Source: Cedecea neteri (lineage in GTDB: Bacteria > Pseudomonadota > Gammaproteobacteria > Enterobacterales > Enterobacteriaceae). Taken from it: a DNA stretch of 64,000 bases. The notes under the pieces are model-generated. The model had not been told where the DNA came from, did not search any database, and was given only the letters and a program-made list of their open reading frames with translations. Each line of letters starts with the position of its first letter. Positions within the stretch are counted from its first letter, which is position 1. Of this stretch, positions 47,631 to 55,577 are shown in pieces. Where the stretch lies: the NCBI RefSeq assembly GCF_000757825.1, contig NZ_CP009451.1, positions 372,001-436,000 on the forward strand. The letters are read 5' to 3'. The translations under genes were made by a program, and so were the position numbers.

Positions 47631-47951
47631 ATGCATCCCGCTGTTAAGTTAATGAAAAATGAAATGAACAATCAGAAGATGTCGTTAAAAACGTTGCAAC
47701 GCTTAAGCGGAATATCATATGAGAGACTAAAAAATATCATGGCAGCCAGATCAGCAATGACACTCAAAGAGTGGGACGAAATATCGGCAACTCTCGGTGT
47801 ATCACCGGTCAACTTCTTTGTGAACCGGCCAGACCTGCACAATGAAGAAAACAATCTGTTTCTCGACATTAGCTGGATGCCGCCAGGGTTACGCGCAACG
47901 GCAATTCAGTATCATAAGCACTTAAGAGAGATCTTTGATAGCAATATCTAG
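47631..47951 (+). CDS. Xre-type HTH protein
   Basis: 106-aa protein with a helix-turn-helix at about residues 15-65 (MSLKTLQRLSGISYERLKNI; WDEISATLGVSPVNFF) and a short C-terminal tail. ATG 47631 follows CGAGTGA. It is plus-strand between minus-strand early genes, so it has its own control and probably binds the nearby palindrome. Confidence 0.65.
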   Translation: MHPAVKLMKNEMNNQKMSLKTLQRLSGISYERLKNIMAARSAMTLKEWDEISATLGVSPVNFFVNRPDLHNEENNLFLDISWMPPGLRATAIQYHKHLREIFDSNI

Positions 47952-48206
47952 CCTCTTATGCGCATGGACGCGCGGTGTGAAAATGATATTGCACTTCCTT
48001 ACCTGGTTGTTTTAAGAATAATTGGGGCTTATATTTAATTTAGTCAACACTCAAACCATCATTACACATATACTCGCTCACATTTGAAGTAAAATAAGCC
48101 CTGCTCATGTGGGAAAGTCAATTTCTAGATAAAACCAGAAAAACAACCCACAGAAAAACCGAGCTTTGCGTAAACATATGCACATATTATTATTTAATAG
48201 CGCTCA
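47952..48206. other. AT-rich intergenic stretch
   Basis: I see no gene, RNA or repeat here that I can support. Confidence 0.4.
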
Positions 48207-48656
48207 TCATTTTTTTGCAAGATACTTTTGCTTTCTTTCCTCTTCTTTATCCCCTAAAGCAAAATCAATAATATAAGTCCATTCTAGAGGATCCTTACCT
48301 TTTAAAATGTGTTCCCTTGTCATAATTATGATATCTCTTACAGATTTCTTATCTTTATCACCATGCAAAAGTTTTGATAACTCAATAGCAATATCACTAG
48401 GCAACCAAATAAATGCCTTATATGACAAAGCTCTTATTCGTGCAGTATCATCTGGAAAGGATTGCCACTCACCTAGTAGCTCGGCAACTAACTCAGCCTT
48501 AACACGTGCGTCCGCGACCTCTTTCTCTGCAGCTAACTTCCTAGAAAAGCCAAGATTTATTTTCCCTTTGAAAAAGGTCTCGAACCCAACAGTTATTAAA
48601 TATATTAAAAAATTAACAATCAAAACTATCAATGTTATTTTTAAAGTATCTGACAT
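48207..48656 (-). CDS. Membrane-anchored cargo protein
   Basis: 149-aa product from ATG 48656 (AAAGGAAATG upstream). One N-terminal membrane helix (about 5-27), then a charged coiled coil (KLAAEKEVADARVKAELVAE) and a soluble domain. Low GC. Divergent from a second helix-plus-membrane protein. No family recognised; position and build fit an exclusion or defence moron. Confidence 0.6.
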   Translation of the reverse strand: MSDTLKITLIVLIVNFLIYLITVGFETFFKGKINLGFSRKLAAEKEVADARVKAELVAELLGEWQSFPDDTARIRALSYKAFIWLPSDIAIELSKLLHGDKDKKSVRDIIIMTREHILKGKDPLEWTYIIDFALGDKEEERKQKYLAKK

Positions 48657-48862
48657 TACATTTCCTTTTGAAAATTTCACTTTAGGGAGAATGGTTTACT
48701 TAAGAGATTATCACTAGGTGGCATATTGAGTCGATTGACAAGTTAAGGATGTATGCTCTTAACACTTCTCGCACGACAAAACTCGCATAAAATACCATGC
48801 CACCTAGTTTTAAACTAATTTTAATAGTGTAAAATTAAAAAAACTTCATGAGGTACAATAGA

Positions 48863-49159
48863 ATGGGTCGAGTAAAAGATTGGGCACTTAACAATGAATT
48901 GCGTGAAAGAGAAATCAGTTTTTTACGAGCTGAAGCATCGTACGAGCTCGAACAACTTAAGAATGGTTTGCCTAAGACAGTGAATGAGTGTCATGAAATG
49001 ATTACAAACCTAGCTAGCAAAAACGCCGAACTATTCGAAATGCTCTCAGATTTGAACAAAGCAAGTGAAAAAAATAATTCTTTCTGGTCGAAGGTACGAT
49101 CTCAAACTTTGGGTTTTGTGCTAGGTATTATAGCGTCAATTATTGCAGGATTTTTTTAG
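48863..49159 (+). CDS. Tail-anchored coiled-coil cargo protein
   Basis: 98-aa protein: soluble helical N-terminal part (about 10-75) with heptads and a single C-terminal membrane helix ending IIASIIAGFF. Low GC, divergent from the membrane-anchored protein at 48207. ATG 48863 is preferred (AGGT upstream); ATG 48848 is possible. Function unknown. Confidence 0.55.
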   Translation: MGRVKDWALNNELREREISFLRAEASYELEQLKNGLPKTVNECHEMITNLASKNAELFEMLSDLNKASEKNNSFWSKVRSQTLGFVLGIIASIIAGFF

Positions 49160-49206
49160 CACCATCAGATAGATTATTAGCCCCTCACGGGGCTTCTTAA
49201 CATTAT

Positions 49207-49443
49207 TTACAGCCCGAAATTAGTCCTTCTTGCTTTCTCATTCCATTCGGCGAAAATCCCATCACGAATCCGTTGTTTCATCCCCGAGCTTTCGCTGTAA
49301 GACTTCGCTACACGCAAGCAACCGCAGTTACATTTCAGGACGTAGTTACGGCCGTACTGCCCAATTCACCGCGTTTGTTCGTAAGGCCTGGTACCTTTAG
49401 GGCAGCACGCAATCCCACTTTCGTCTTTCGCTTGCTCAGTCAT
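49207..49443 (-). pseudogene. Zinc-ribbon (Lar-like) protein with internal TGA
   Basis: A 79-codon frame reads MTEQAKDESGIACCPKGT, then TGA at codon 26 (49366-49368), then IGQYGRNYVLKCNCGCLRVA and a final AEWNEKARR. CC...CNC plus a terminal WN is the layout of restriction-alleviation Lar-type zinc ribbons. The stop makes it a pseudogene unless read through. Confidence 0.5.
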
Positions 49444-49849
49444 TCGCCTGGTCCTTTTGCAGTGTTAGCTTTTTCGCATACACGTAAGCGCTTCGGTTGC
49501 CGCTGCGCGATAACCGCCCTTCCCTGAACGCATTACAAAGCGCGGTTGAAACCGCTTTACGGCTTGCGTTAATTTCGTCGGCCAGATCACATGCTTTGAT
49601 CGGCCCTCGCTCTTCCACAAGCTTCACCAGCGCCGGCAGGCTTACTTTGGCGATATCCCCGCTGCGGCGCTGGCGTGGATTGCTATGCGTGCAGAAATGC
49701 CAGAATCCGTTGCGCTGCCAAACACGGCCGGTGCTTTCGAGTCTCAGCAGGGTTGCAATCGCCTGTCGCGGTTCAACCGCGCAGAGTTTTGCCAACTCTG
49801 ATGCTGTGCCTTTTTCGTGTTGCTGCAGTGTAGCCAGAATTATTCCCAT
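49436..49849 (-). CDS. Winged-helix phage protein
   Basis: 137-aa protein with two tandem winged-helix-like segments (LATLQQHEKGTASELAKLC and LVEERGPIKACDLADEINAS). The ATG shares a base with the TGA of the replication gene (TGATG), so it is translated with it. Takes the place of a lambda P-type helicase loader in order, but no such similarity is visible. Confidence 0.65.
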   Translation of the reverse strand: MGIILATLQQHEKGTASELAKLCAVEPRQAIATLLRLESTGRVWQRNGFWHFCTHSNPRQRRSGDIAKVSLPALVKLVEERGPIKACDLADEINASRKAVSTALCNAFREGRLSRSGNRSAYVYAKKLTLQKDQAND

Positions 49850-50898
49850 CAAATTTCCCTCTCGATTTTTCGTGATTCGGCTTGCATGGCTTTGGCGTTC
49901 TCAAGCCACAGCCGATCCCATTCCCGTTTTGCAGCGTCTGCCGGCTTCTGCCCGATATTTGCCAGGCCTGCAGCTTTTCTAACTCGGATTTCAAGTGGCG
50001 TTTTAAATGCCGCCCTTGCCCACAGTCGCAGGTATGCAGCATCACGCTCAGCGGCATCGATATCCGGGGCTCGTATCGACGGGCGCCCATCGTCATCCCA
50101 TTTACGCGCCAGCGGCAGGTAGCGTTCGAAGTTTTCAAAGCTGAAAAGTGTTTTAGGGTTCAGGTATTGGGACATTTTTGGATCGCCGCCCCAGTGCTCG
50201 ACCCGGTGATCAACAACGAGGTTCAGCTCGTCAGCGACGTATTCGCCAGTTAGCAGCCCATTGATAAACCCGAGTGTGGTTTTGCCGTCCCGGAACTTCG
50301 CACCAGTGGCCAGATTTAGATGGTTTAAAACCCGCAAAGCCGGATCGGCGAAATCGTCGGGCAGTTCGTCTGCCTGACAATCTCTCTGTGTATTCTCTGT
50401 GTAATCACCTGATAGAAAGTTTGCGGGATCCCCGCAGGCTTGTTGGGTGGGTTCCCGCAAGCTTGTTTGCGGGGATACCGCATTCTTGTTTGGGCAGTTC
50501 CCGCAATCTGGTTTGGGGGAATGCCGCAATCTAGTTTGCGGGGTTGCCGTAATCTGGCGCGTTTGCTGGACTGAGAGCAATAAAAGCTCTTCCAGCCGCT
50601 CGGCGTTAACACGGTAATGAAGTGTGGCCGGCACACCGCGCAACTCTTCCTCTACGACGCCCAGGGCAACCAATCTTCGCCGGGCTGTTTCCTGCTCATC
50701 CCGGCTCAGCCCTGTTTCCCTGTTTATCTCCGACTGAGTTTTGTAGATCCAGCCACCGTCCATGCGGTTGTGCCAGTAGACAAACTGTGAGAGCAATACA
50801 GCCGCTGACGGACCTGCTTTAACCTTGCCGGCGCGCAGCTGCGCGAACGACGGCTGATATGCGATCGGCCTGTCCAGCAGTTGGATTAGTGCGGACAT
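49849..50898 (-). CDS. Replication initiation protein, lambda O-like layout
   Basis: 349 aa: N-terminal winged helix (about 28-110; YKTQSEINRETGLSRDEQET), a low-complexity linker (about 110-156) encoded by iterons, and a conserved phage C-terminal domain (about 190-265; LNLATGAKFRDGKTTLGFIN, YLNPKTLFSFENFERYL). An origin inside the initiator gene is the lambda O design. Likely recruits host helicase. Confidence 0.78.
   Translation of the reverse strand: MSALIQLLDRPIAYQPSFAQLRAGKVKAGPSAAVLLSQFVYWHNRMDGGWIYKTQSEINRETGLSRDEQETARRRLVALGVVEEELRGVPATLHYRVNAERLEELLLLSVQQTRQITATPQTRLRHSPKPDCGNCPNKNAVSPQTSLREPTQQACGDPANFLSGDYTENTQRDCQADELPDDFADPALRVLNHLNLATGAKFRDGKTTLGFINGLLTGEYVADELNLVVDHRVEHWGGDPKMSQYLNPKTLFSFENFERYLPLARKWDDDGRPSIRAPDIDAAERDAAYLRLWARAAFKTPLEIRVRKAAGLANIGQKPADAAKREWDRLWLENAKAMQAESRKIEREI
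50432..50569. repeat. Six 23-bp iterons: probable phage replication origin
   Basis: Tandem units start at 50432, 50455, 50478, 50501, 50524 and 50547, exact 23-bp period, consensus about CCGCAATCTTGTTTGCGGGG plus three bases; the last unit is degenerate. Units 2 and 5 are palindromic (CCGCAA-N6-TTGCGG). The period is not a multiple of three, so the repeat is kept at DNA level, not protein level. Confidence 0.78.
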
Positions 50899-50923
50899 GA
50901 AGCCCCCTTAATAACAAACATAT

Positions 50924-51169
50924 TTAGCGCAGGCTCTGCGGCAGCCGTGCTTTCTGAATTGGCCCGTGGCGCTCGGGCGATGCCGGACGCTTATTGTGTC
51001 GGGCAAAGAATTTCGCTTTTTCGATGAGAGTGAGCGTGCTGGTGTTTGGATTTGAACGGCGATAATCCAGTGCCTGAGTCACCGCGGCGCCAGCCTGGTT
51101 CTCGTCGTATTTGCCGTCGGCCAACAGCATGCCGCGTAGCTGCTTCGCTAAGAAATCTTCATGCAACAT
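50924..51169 (-). CDS. 81-aa phage protein
   Basis: Soluble protein (MLHEDFLAKQLRGMLLADGK start) between the YdaT-like and replication genes, where lambdoid phages carry small regulators. No family recognised. Confidence 0.6.
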   Translation of the reverse strand: MLHEDFLAKQLRGMLLADGKYDENQAGAAVTQALDYRRSNPNTSTLTLIEKAKFFARHNKRPASPERHGPIQKARLPQSLR

Positions 51170-51180
51170 ATCGGCCTCGC

Positions 51181-51603
51181 TTAGTGCAGAACGACGGAAG
51201 CACTGGTGCTGCCGGTGATGTGATTAACAAGATCTACGACAGTCGCAGCGACGTATGCATCAGCTGCTTCGTCAAGAGCTGCACGCGCCTGCTGCAGAGC
51301 TCTGTACTCCATGGAATTGGCAAGTACCAAGCGGGCGCTCAACTGGCGTGGCAATGCGCTGAGGATTGCCGGCAGCAGCTGGCGCACCTTTGCCTTTGAT
51401 TGCGCTGAGTCACTGTCTAACCAGCGGAATAGGTTTTGCTGGTTTACGTGGTCGGCGTTCTGCGCATCTGCAGGCAGCAGTCGAAGCGCCCCGCCCCCCA
51501 TGCGGAAATACTCGATGGATACTGCACGGCCAACATTTTCTCGGTTAATTTCCACGGCCCAGGCGCGAACAACGTCGCGGATCAATTCATGTTTGATTTG
51601 CAT
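51181..51603 (-). CDS. YdaT-family regulator (CII analogue)
   Basis: 140-aa protein, the same length as Rac YdaT and with its frame MxIKHExIR at the start, FRWLDSD in the middle and LPAILSALP. YdaT of Rac was first called a toxin and later a CII analogue. It follows the YdaS-like gene from pR. Confidence 0.75.
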   Translation of the reverse strand: MQIKHELIRDVVRAWAVEINRENVGRAVSIEYFRMGGGALRLLPADAQNADHVNQQNLFRWLDSDSAQSKAKVRQLLPAILSALPRQLSARLVLANSMEYRALQQARAALDEAADAYVAATVVDLVNHITGSTSASVVLH

Positions 51604-51613
51604 TGTTCAGTCC

Positions 51614-51871
51614 TCAAACCACAGGGGTGTTATTGTTTTTCTCAACTGGTAGGCCAGATGTTGGATTTGGATGAATATCAGGCCGTAACTCATGAGGCGT
51701 AACTCCAGTTAACTCATGAATTTTTTGGAGATACTTAGGTGGAATTTTCCCGGCATATTTATTCACGACTTTGTTTAGAGTTGGTGCGCTAATACCCAAT
51801 GCGCGAGCCAGCTTTCGTTGCCCACCAAATGCGTGAATGGCTTTATCTAAGCCTGTTTTTAAATCGGACAT
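51614..51871 (-). CDS. YdaS-family Cro-like regulator
   Basis: 85-aa helix-turn-helix protein (LDKAIHAFGGQRKLARALGI; TGVTPHELRPD). First gene of the rightward-type operon, divergent from the repressor. GGGAGC precedes ATG 51871. Cro analogue in Rac-type switches. Confidence 0.82.
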   Translation of the reverse strand: MSDLKTGLDKAIHAFGGQRKLARALGISAPTLNKVVNKYAGKIPPKYLQKIHELTGVTPHELRPDIHPNPTSGLPVEKNNNTPVV

Positions 51872-51881
51872 TTATTGCTCC

Positions 51882-51929
51882 CGTTAACTTAACGAAAGCA
51901 AATGTAAGCACAAAGCTAACGAATGTCAA
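51882..51929 (-). promoter_or_regulatory. pR-type promoter with repressor operators
   Basis: Minus strand: TTGACA (51924-51929), 17-bp spacer containing CGTTAGCTTTGTGCT, then TACATT (51901-51906). A 13-bp palindrome CGTTAACTTAACG (51882-51894) covers the start point. The CGTTAGCTT-N3-GCT motif recurs in pL. Confidence 0.7.
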
Positions 51930-51951
51930 CACAATGCATCAGGCACTTATA

Positions 51952-51988
51952 TTGTTGGGGTGTTAGCCTCTGGCTTATAATGTTGGAA
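51952..51988 (+). promoter_or_regulatory. Repressor promoter giving a leaderless mRNA
   Basis: TATAAT at 51976-51981, TTGTTG at 51952-51957, 18-bp spacer. The expected start point coincides with the repressor ATG (51988), and no ribosome site precedes it, as for lambda cI from pRM. Confidence 0.65.
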
Positions 51989-52365
51989 TGGAAAATGAGA
52001 ACCTTTCTGATCTGCCGCTGGTCACACAGCGCTTAAATGAGATCATTGATACCAAACACGTATCCAAAGCAGACCTGGCAAGAATTACTGGGGTCAGCCG
52101 CGCTTCTGTTAACGGATGGTTCAAGCGAGGAAGCATAAGCAAAGAAGCCGCCGCCAAGCTTGCAAGCCACACGGGCGTATCCATGGCTTGGATCTTGGGT
52201 GAAGATGAGGAAATTCATAGTCAATACAGCGAGGATGAAAGAAAGCTGATCGAGATTTACCGTGAGCTTCCTAGCGTAGAACGCACTAATATGCTTGCTG
52301 TCTTTGAAATGCGCCTTAATGAACTTAAAAAATTCTACGGAAAGTTTTTCGACTCAAACAAATAG
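51988..52365 (+). CDS. RacR-like prophage repressor
   Basis: 125-aa Xre-type repressor: helix-turn-helix at about 12-70 (ADLARITGVSRASVNGWFKRG), then a short helical dimerisation region. It has no S24 peptidase domain, so RecA cannot cleave it; induction must use another route, such as an antirepressor. Divergent from ydaS-ydaT. Confidence 0.82.
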   Translation: MENENLSDLPLVTQRLNEIIDTKHVSKADLARITGVSRASVNGWFKRGSISKEAAAKLASHTGVSMAWILGEDEEIHSQYSEDERKLIEIYRELPSVERTNMLAVFEMRLNELKKFYGKFFDSNK

Positions 52366-52400
52366 TAATCAATAAGATACAGTAACTATTCTCCTTTAAA

Positions 52401-52427
52401 GGTCGCCATCAAGGCGGCCTTTTTTTG
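52401..52427 (+). terminator. Terminator of the repressor gene
   Basis: Stem AGGTCGCC/GGCGGCCT (one G-U), 5-base loop, seven T. Confidence 0.85.
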
Positions 52428-52457
52428 TTTTCCCAAAACTATTTTGCATGCCTTATG

Positions 52458-52490
52458 TTGACACACGTTAGCTTAATGCTAGCATGTGTG
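52458..52490 (+). promoter_or_regulatory. pL-type promoter with operator palindrome
   Basis: TTGACA (52458-52463) and a weak TAGCAT 16 bp downstream, with CACGTTAGCTTAATGCTAGC between and an imperfect palindrome extending to CATGTGTG. The same CGTTAGCTT-N3-GCT core as pR. Drives the plus-strand early genes. Confidence 0.62.
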
Positions 52491-52572
52491 CATCTTAGCA
52501 ACGCATGACCATAGCAGCGCGATAGATTTCAAACGTTCAGCCGGCCAGGCTCAATGGCACCGTTGTAGTAAC

Positions 52573-52595
52573 AAAAAAGCGCCCTGGTGGACGCT
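52573..52595 (-). terminator. Terminator of the immunity-region membrane gene
   Basis: Minus-strand stem AGCGTCC/GGGCGCT (one G-U, paired only on this strand), 4-base loop, six T. Confidence 0.7.
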
Positions 52596-52628
52596 TCGCT
52601 CTTTAAAAACTGGATATTTCTAAATCTT

Positions 52629-53114
52629 TTAACTTGATTGCTGATCATTGCTTGCCGGAACTGGTTCAAACTTCCTAATTGATAGTGAGCAAAAAAGAAG
52701 GAGTAATATTAAGTATACTAACGCAACCCAATAAAATGCCGTCAAATGATCCATCCCAACATTTATTTTAGAGAAGCAATCAAATATTAATGAACATAGA
52801 ATTCCGATAACTATATATTGAGCACCTAGAATTATATTGGCAACATTCGGATAATACCAAATTTTACCAATTGAAAAAACAACTCTGTTTGGAGTGGTTA
52901 GACTTCTACGCCATAAAACGAAGCTAATAATTATCCAAGCGTGTACTACTAAAAACTCACCACCCATTAACTCCTTTAAGGTCAGAGGAGTAATCATTAA
53001 CGCGGTAAAATAAACCCCCAGCATAGAATAAAATGTACCACTTAACATCCCACGCAAGCCATCGTAATAACACTTATTGCGCTTTAGTGGCACTATTATT
53101 TTTTCTCTTTCCAT
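52629..53114 (-). CDS. Four-helix membrane protein in the immunity region
   Basis: 161-aa protein with about four membrane helices (centred near 35, 62, 100, 135). Low GC, opposite to the early genes around it, with its own terminator; this is the position of rex- or sieB-like lysogenic conversion genes. Exclusion function is inferred only from place and topology. Confidence 0.65.
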   Translation of the reverse strand: MEREKIIVPLKRNKCYYDGLRGMLSGTFYSMLGVYFTALMITPLTLKELMGGEFLVVHAWIIISFVLWRRSLTTPNRVVFSIGKIWYYPNVANIILGAQYIVIGILCSLIFDCFSKINVGMDHLTAFYWVALVYLILLLLFCSLSIRKFEPVPASNDQQSS

Positions 53115-53293
53115 TCAACCCTATACTCCTGTATTTAGAAATAGCCCAGAAAATGAATCTTTGCACTAGCTAATGGCAAGGATAGCACCAATCATAAAGT
53201 GAATATGACCTACTAAATATTGTAGTGCGGTCAATCCGACTATGTTCACCAGTCTTCAAACTGCAAAACCTGTGTTAAAGGAGACATCAGAAG

Positions 53294-53614
53294 ATGGTAC
53301 AACAATACGTTTCACAGGAGGTAATTAGGGGATGCGTCAGGCCAGGTATGTTCGTACGTCATAAGGGCATAACCTGGAAAGCATCCGCTAACACTCGTGG
53401 AAAATTGGTAATTTCCACCCTCCGTGACAGCGCGGTGATCAGGGACGTGTTTGTAGAAATCCTCTTAGACAGTCATGGGGATCCACTAGGGGAGTTTAAC
53501 AAGGCCGAACATGGACTTATTCACTCTAGTCATATTAATCATTTCATTACTGATAACGATGTCATTCGCATTACTGATTTTCATCGGTTCTCTGCTACTG
53601 AGTTTTCTCATTAA
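53294..53614 (+). CDS. Early phage protein of unknown function
   Basis: 106 aa (MVQQYVSQEVIRGCVRPGMF start), first gene after pL; AAAGGAGA lies upstream. The N-terminal 75 residues look like a small beta-rich fold. The last 35 residues overlap a hydrophobic frame and may not be constrained. It is in the place of lambda N, but no Arg-rich motif is present. 53115-53293 holds no gene. Confidence 0.55.
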   Translation: MVQQYVSQEVIRGCVRPGMFVRHKGITWKASANTRGKLVISTLRDSAVIRDVFVEILLDSHGDPLGEFNKAEHGLIHSSHINHFITDNDVIRITDFHRFSATEFSH

Positions 53615-53627
53615 CATCAGAGACTAA
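53511..53627 (+). CDS. Candidate 38-aa single-span membrane peptide
   Basis: A frame overlapping the preceding gene encodes MDLFTLVILIISLLI followed by more hydrophobic residues and a charged end NIRD; nearly the whole peptide is one membrane helix. Such a run of hydrophobic codons is unlikely by chance. The ribosome site is weak (AAGGCC). Confidence 0.4.
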   Translation: MDLFTLVILIISLLITMSFALLIFIGSLLLSFLINIRD

Positions 53628-53698
53628 TAAATACAGAACATAAAGTCACACCATTAATTTGGCGGGGATACCCATAACCATTTCATGAAGGATGTACA

Positions 53699-53986
53699 AT
53701 GAACTTCAATATAAATCAATGTTCAGTTAATTTAATCTCACCAGAAGTTGCCGAAGTAATAGTTGATGAATCTGTATTCGCTTATACACGCCTTGAGGAA
53801 AACCAAGAAGTAACAGTCATTTTCCCCGGCGCGATAATTCATGAATCATTCAACTCTCACGCAGATGCATTAGAAGAGATTGGCCGTATATGGCACCTCA
53901 TTCGGGAAGCGGAAATTGGCATGCAGTTGTTATTCAGGAGCAGAAACAGAGAATGTCACACTGTTCAAATTGCCTCAAGCCATTAA
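53699..53986 (+). CDS. Early phage protein of unknown function
   Basis: 95 aa (MNFNINQCSVNLISPEVAEV start); alpha/beta pattern, no motif recognised. AAGGATG precedes the start. It overlaps the zinc-ribbon gene by 34 bp. Confidence 0.55.
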   Translation: MNFNINQCSVNLISPEVAEVIVDESVFAYTRLEENQEVTVIFPGAIIHESFNSHADALEEIGRIWHLIREAEIGMQLLFRSRNRECHTVQIASSH

Positions 53987-54138
53987 ACGACGAAACGAAA
54001 ATAGAGCGACGGGAAGGATATAAGCAAAGACACACTGTTTTTTATTGTGATGATGACTGCGCGCGCAAGGCAGCAGAGCGCCAACAGGCAAAAATGAATC
54101 TTCGCAAATTCCATCGTTCCAGAATGAATTATAAATAA
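53953..54138 (+). CDS. Small zinc-ribbon phage protein
   Basis: 61 aa: CSNCLKPL and FYCDDDCARKAAE give a C-x2-C/C-x3-C zinc site; basic C-terminus. Commonly seen in prophage left arms; function unknown. Confidence 0.6.
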   Translation: MSHCSNCLKPLNDETKIERREGYKQRHTVFYCDDDCARKAAERQQAKMNLRKFHRSRMNYK

Positions 54139-54151
54139 AAGGATACTAATC

Positions 54152-55057
54152 GTGAGTGATAAAGTTTTTGGCGGCTATAAAGAGCCGAAAAAAGGGAAAG
54201 AGAAAGAACTTAATCTCGAGCATTTGGTTATCGCCATCGAGGCTCCGAATCCGAAGGCCGCGGCAGTACTGATTGAGGCAGAATTCATCAAGCAGCATCT
54301 GGATTTGTCAGAGCACTACTTTGCTGTGAAGGTTTTCGAAGATCGCCCCGGCCTACCACGTGGCCCGCTTAACGAGTTCATCGGTGACTTTTTCGAGCGC
54401 GGTGTGCGTTGGAATAAAGAGCTGAAAGATATGGAACCTGTAAACCCGCCAGCCGGCACGAAAAAAAGTAGTCCCGATCCTGAATTTATAGAGGTGTCTA
54501 AATTGCCGGCTGATGTCCGCTCCGCCCTTCTCGCTCTATTCAGCCGTACGTCTCACATAACGAAGCATGAATATGGCCAGGCCTTAGATCTTGTTAACGA
54601 TACCGAAAGCAGTTACGCAAAAGAACTTGCCGAGGCTATATCCCGCTCGCCGTGGATTCTGGCGCTCTACGAAGAGAAAGCCCTGCAACTCATTACTGCC
54701 GTTCGCACCAACATCCCGACCGGGAGCCAATGGCCGGTGTTCAAAAAGTACTTTGACGTCTGGAATAACGCACCCGTCGAGAAACGCGAGGGAGTGGAAC
54801 GCAAAGCCCCGTTTTACTACAAACGCCCTGACACCGACGAATTCGGTGACCTCTTTACCCTGGATAAACTCAATGAGCTGTGCGCTGGTGGATGCGTGGA
54901 GATCACTAAAGTCGAGTTTCTACAGCTTACAGAGGCGCGAAAAGCCAAAGAGCTAAGTGATGCATCATTGCAGGCTGACGCCGAAGAAAAACCCGGCAGA
55001 ACAGTGTTCAGTGTTGAAGAGCTAATCAATACCCCAGCCTGCTGCACCTGCAGATAG
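54152..55057 (+). CDS. RecE-N-terminus-like phage protein
   Basis: 301 aa. The first 100 residues weakly follow the pattern of the RecE N-terminal region (an intermittent Phe/Trp-Asn-Glu-Leu arrangement up to DMEPVNPPAG), without the nuclease domain. It ends ACCTCR. The place, upstream of xis-int, is where Rac-type phages carry recET. Assignment is weak. Confidence 0.45.
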   Translation: MSDKVFGGYKEPKKGKEKELNLEHLVIAIEAPNPKAAAVLIEAEFIKQHLDLSEHYFAVKVFEDRPGLPRGPLNEFIGDFFERGVRWNKELKDMEPVNPPAGTKKSSPDPEFIEVSKLPADVRSALLALFSRTSHITKHEYGQALDLVNDTESSYAKELAEAISRSPWILALYEEKALQLITAVRTNIPTGSQWPVFKKYFDVWNNAPVEKREGVERKAPFYYKRPDTDEFGDLFTLDKLNELCAGGCVEITKVEFLQLTEARKAKELSDASLQADAEEKPGRTVFSVEELINTPACCTCR

Positions 55058-55130
55058 CCGCAAAGAGCTTAGCCCCCGCCAGGTAGAGATTTGTTTCCTG
55101 TTAAACGAGCTTTTATCAGGCCAGACTGAT

Positions 55131-55574
55131 GTGATTGACCAGGACGGCGCGGAGGATCTTCTTTTACGCGCAGGCCAAACAATATCTGAAATTTATCCCC
55201 TTCTCATTTCAGATATTGAATCAGCAGAGTTTCTGCTTTCTCCTGATTTTTCTGATGAAGAAATTCACTGCGTAGCGACAACATTGCTTGAACGTTGGAG
55301 CAATGATGTTTCGGTGCGTCAGAAGATAGCAATGGAAGACATAATCTTTTGGCGTAAAGAAGCTATTCAAAGTAACAAAGGCCCGGCACCAGATCCGGCG
55401 GATTTGCCACCGCTTGATAAACCGGTGCCATCTACTGCCTTATCTTTCAAGCAGCAGCTGATGCTGGCCGCCGTGCAGGGACTGTGCGCCAACCCAGCGC
55501 ATGCTACCAGCTTTGATGAACTGTCATCGATGGCACTACATCTGGCCGAAACACTGGATCAAGAGGAGGCATAG
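55131..55574 (+). CDS. Phage protein of unknown function, start uncertain
   Basis: 147 aa from GTG 55131, which has no ribosome site. The same frame is open upstream to about 55034 (LSPRQVEICFLLNELLSG in frame), overlapping the end of the preceding gene, so the true start or a frameshift from that gene remains open. C-terminus SFKQQLMLAAVQGLCANPAH is a common phage motif. Confidence 0.5.
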   Translation: MIDQDGAEDLLLRAGQTISEIYPLLISDIESAEFLLSPDFSDEEIHCVATTLLERWSNDVSVRQKIAMEDIIFWRKEAIQSNKGPAPDPADLPPLDKPVPSTALSFKQQLMLAAVQGLCANPAHATSFDELSSMALHLAETLDQEEA

Positions 55575-55577
55575 CTG

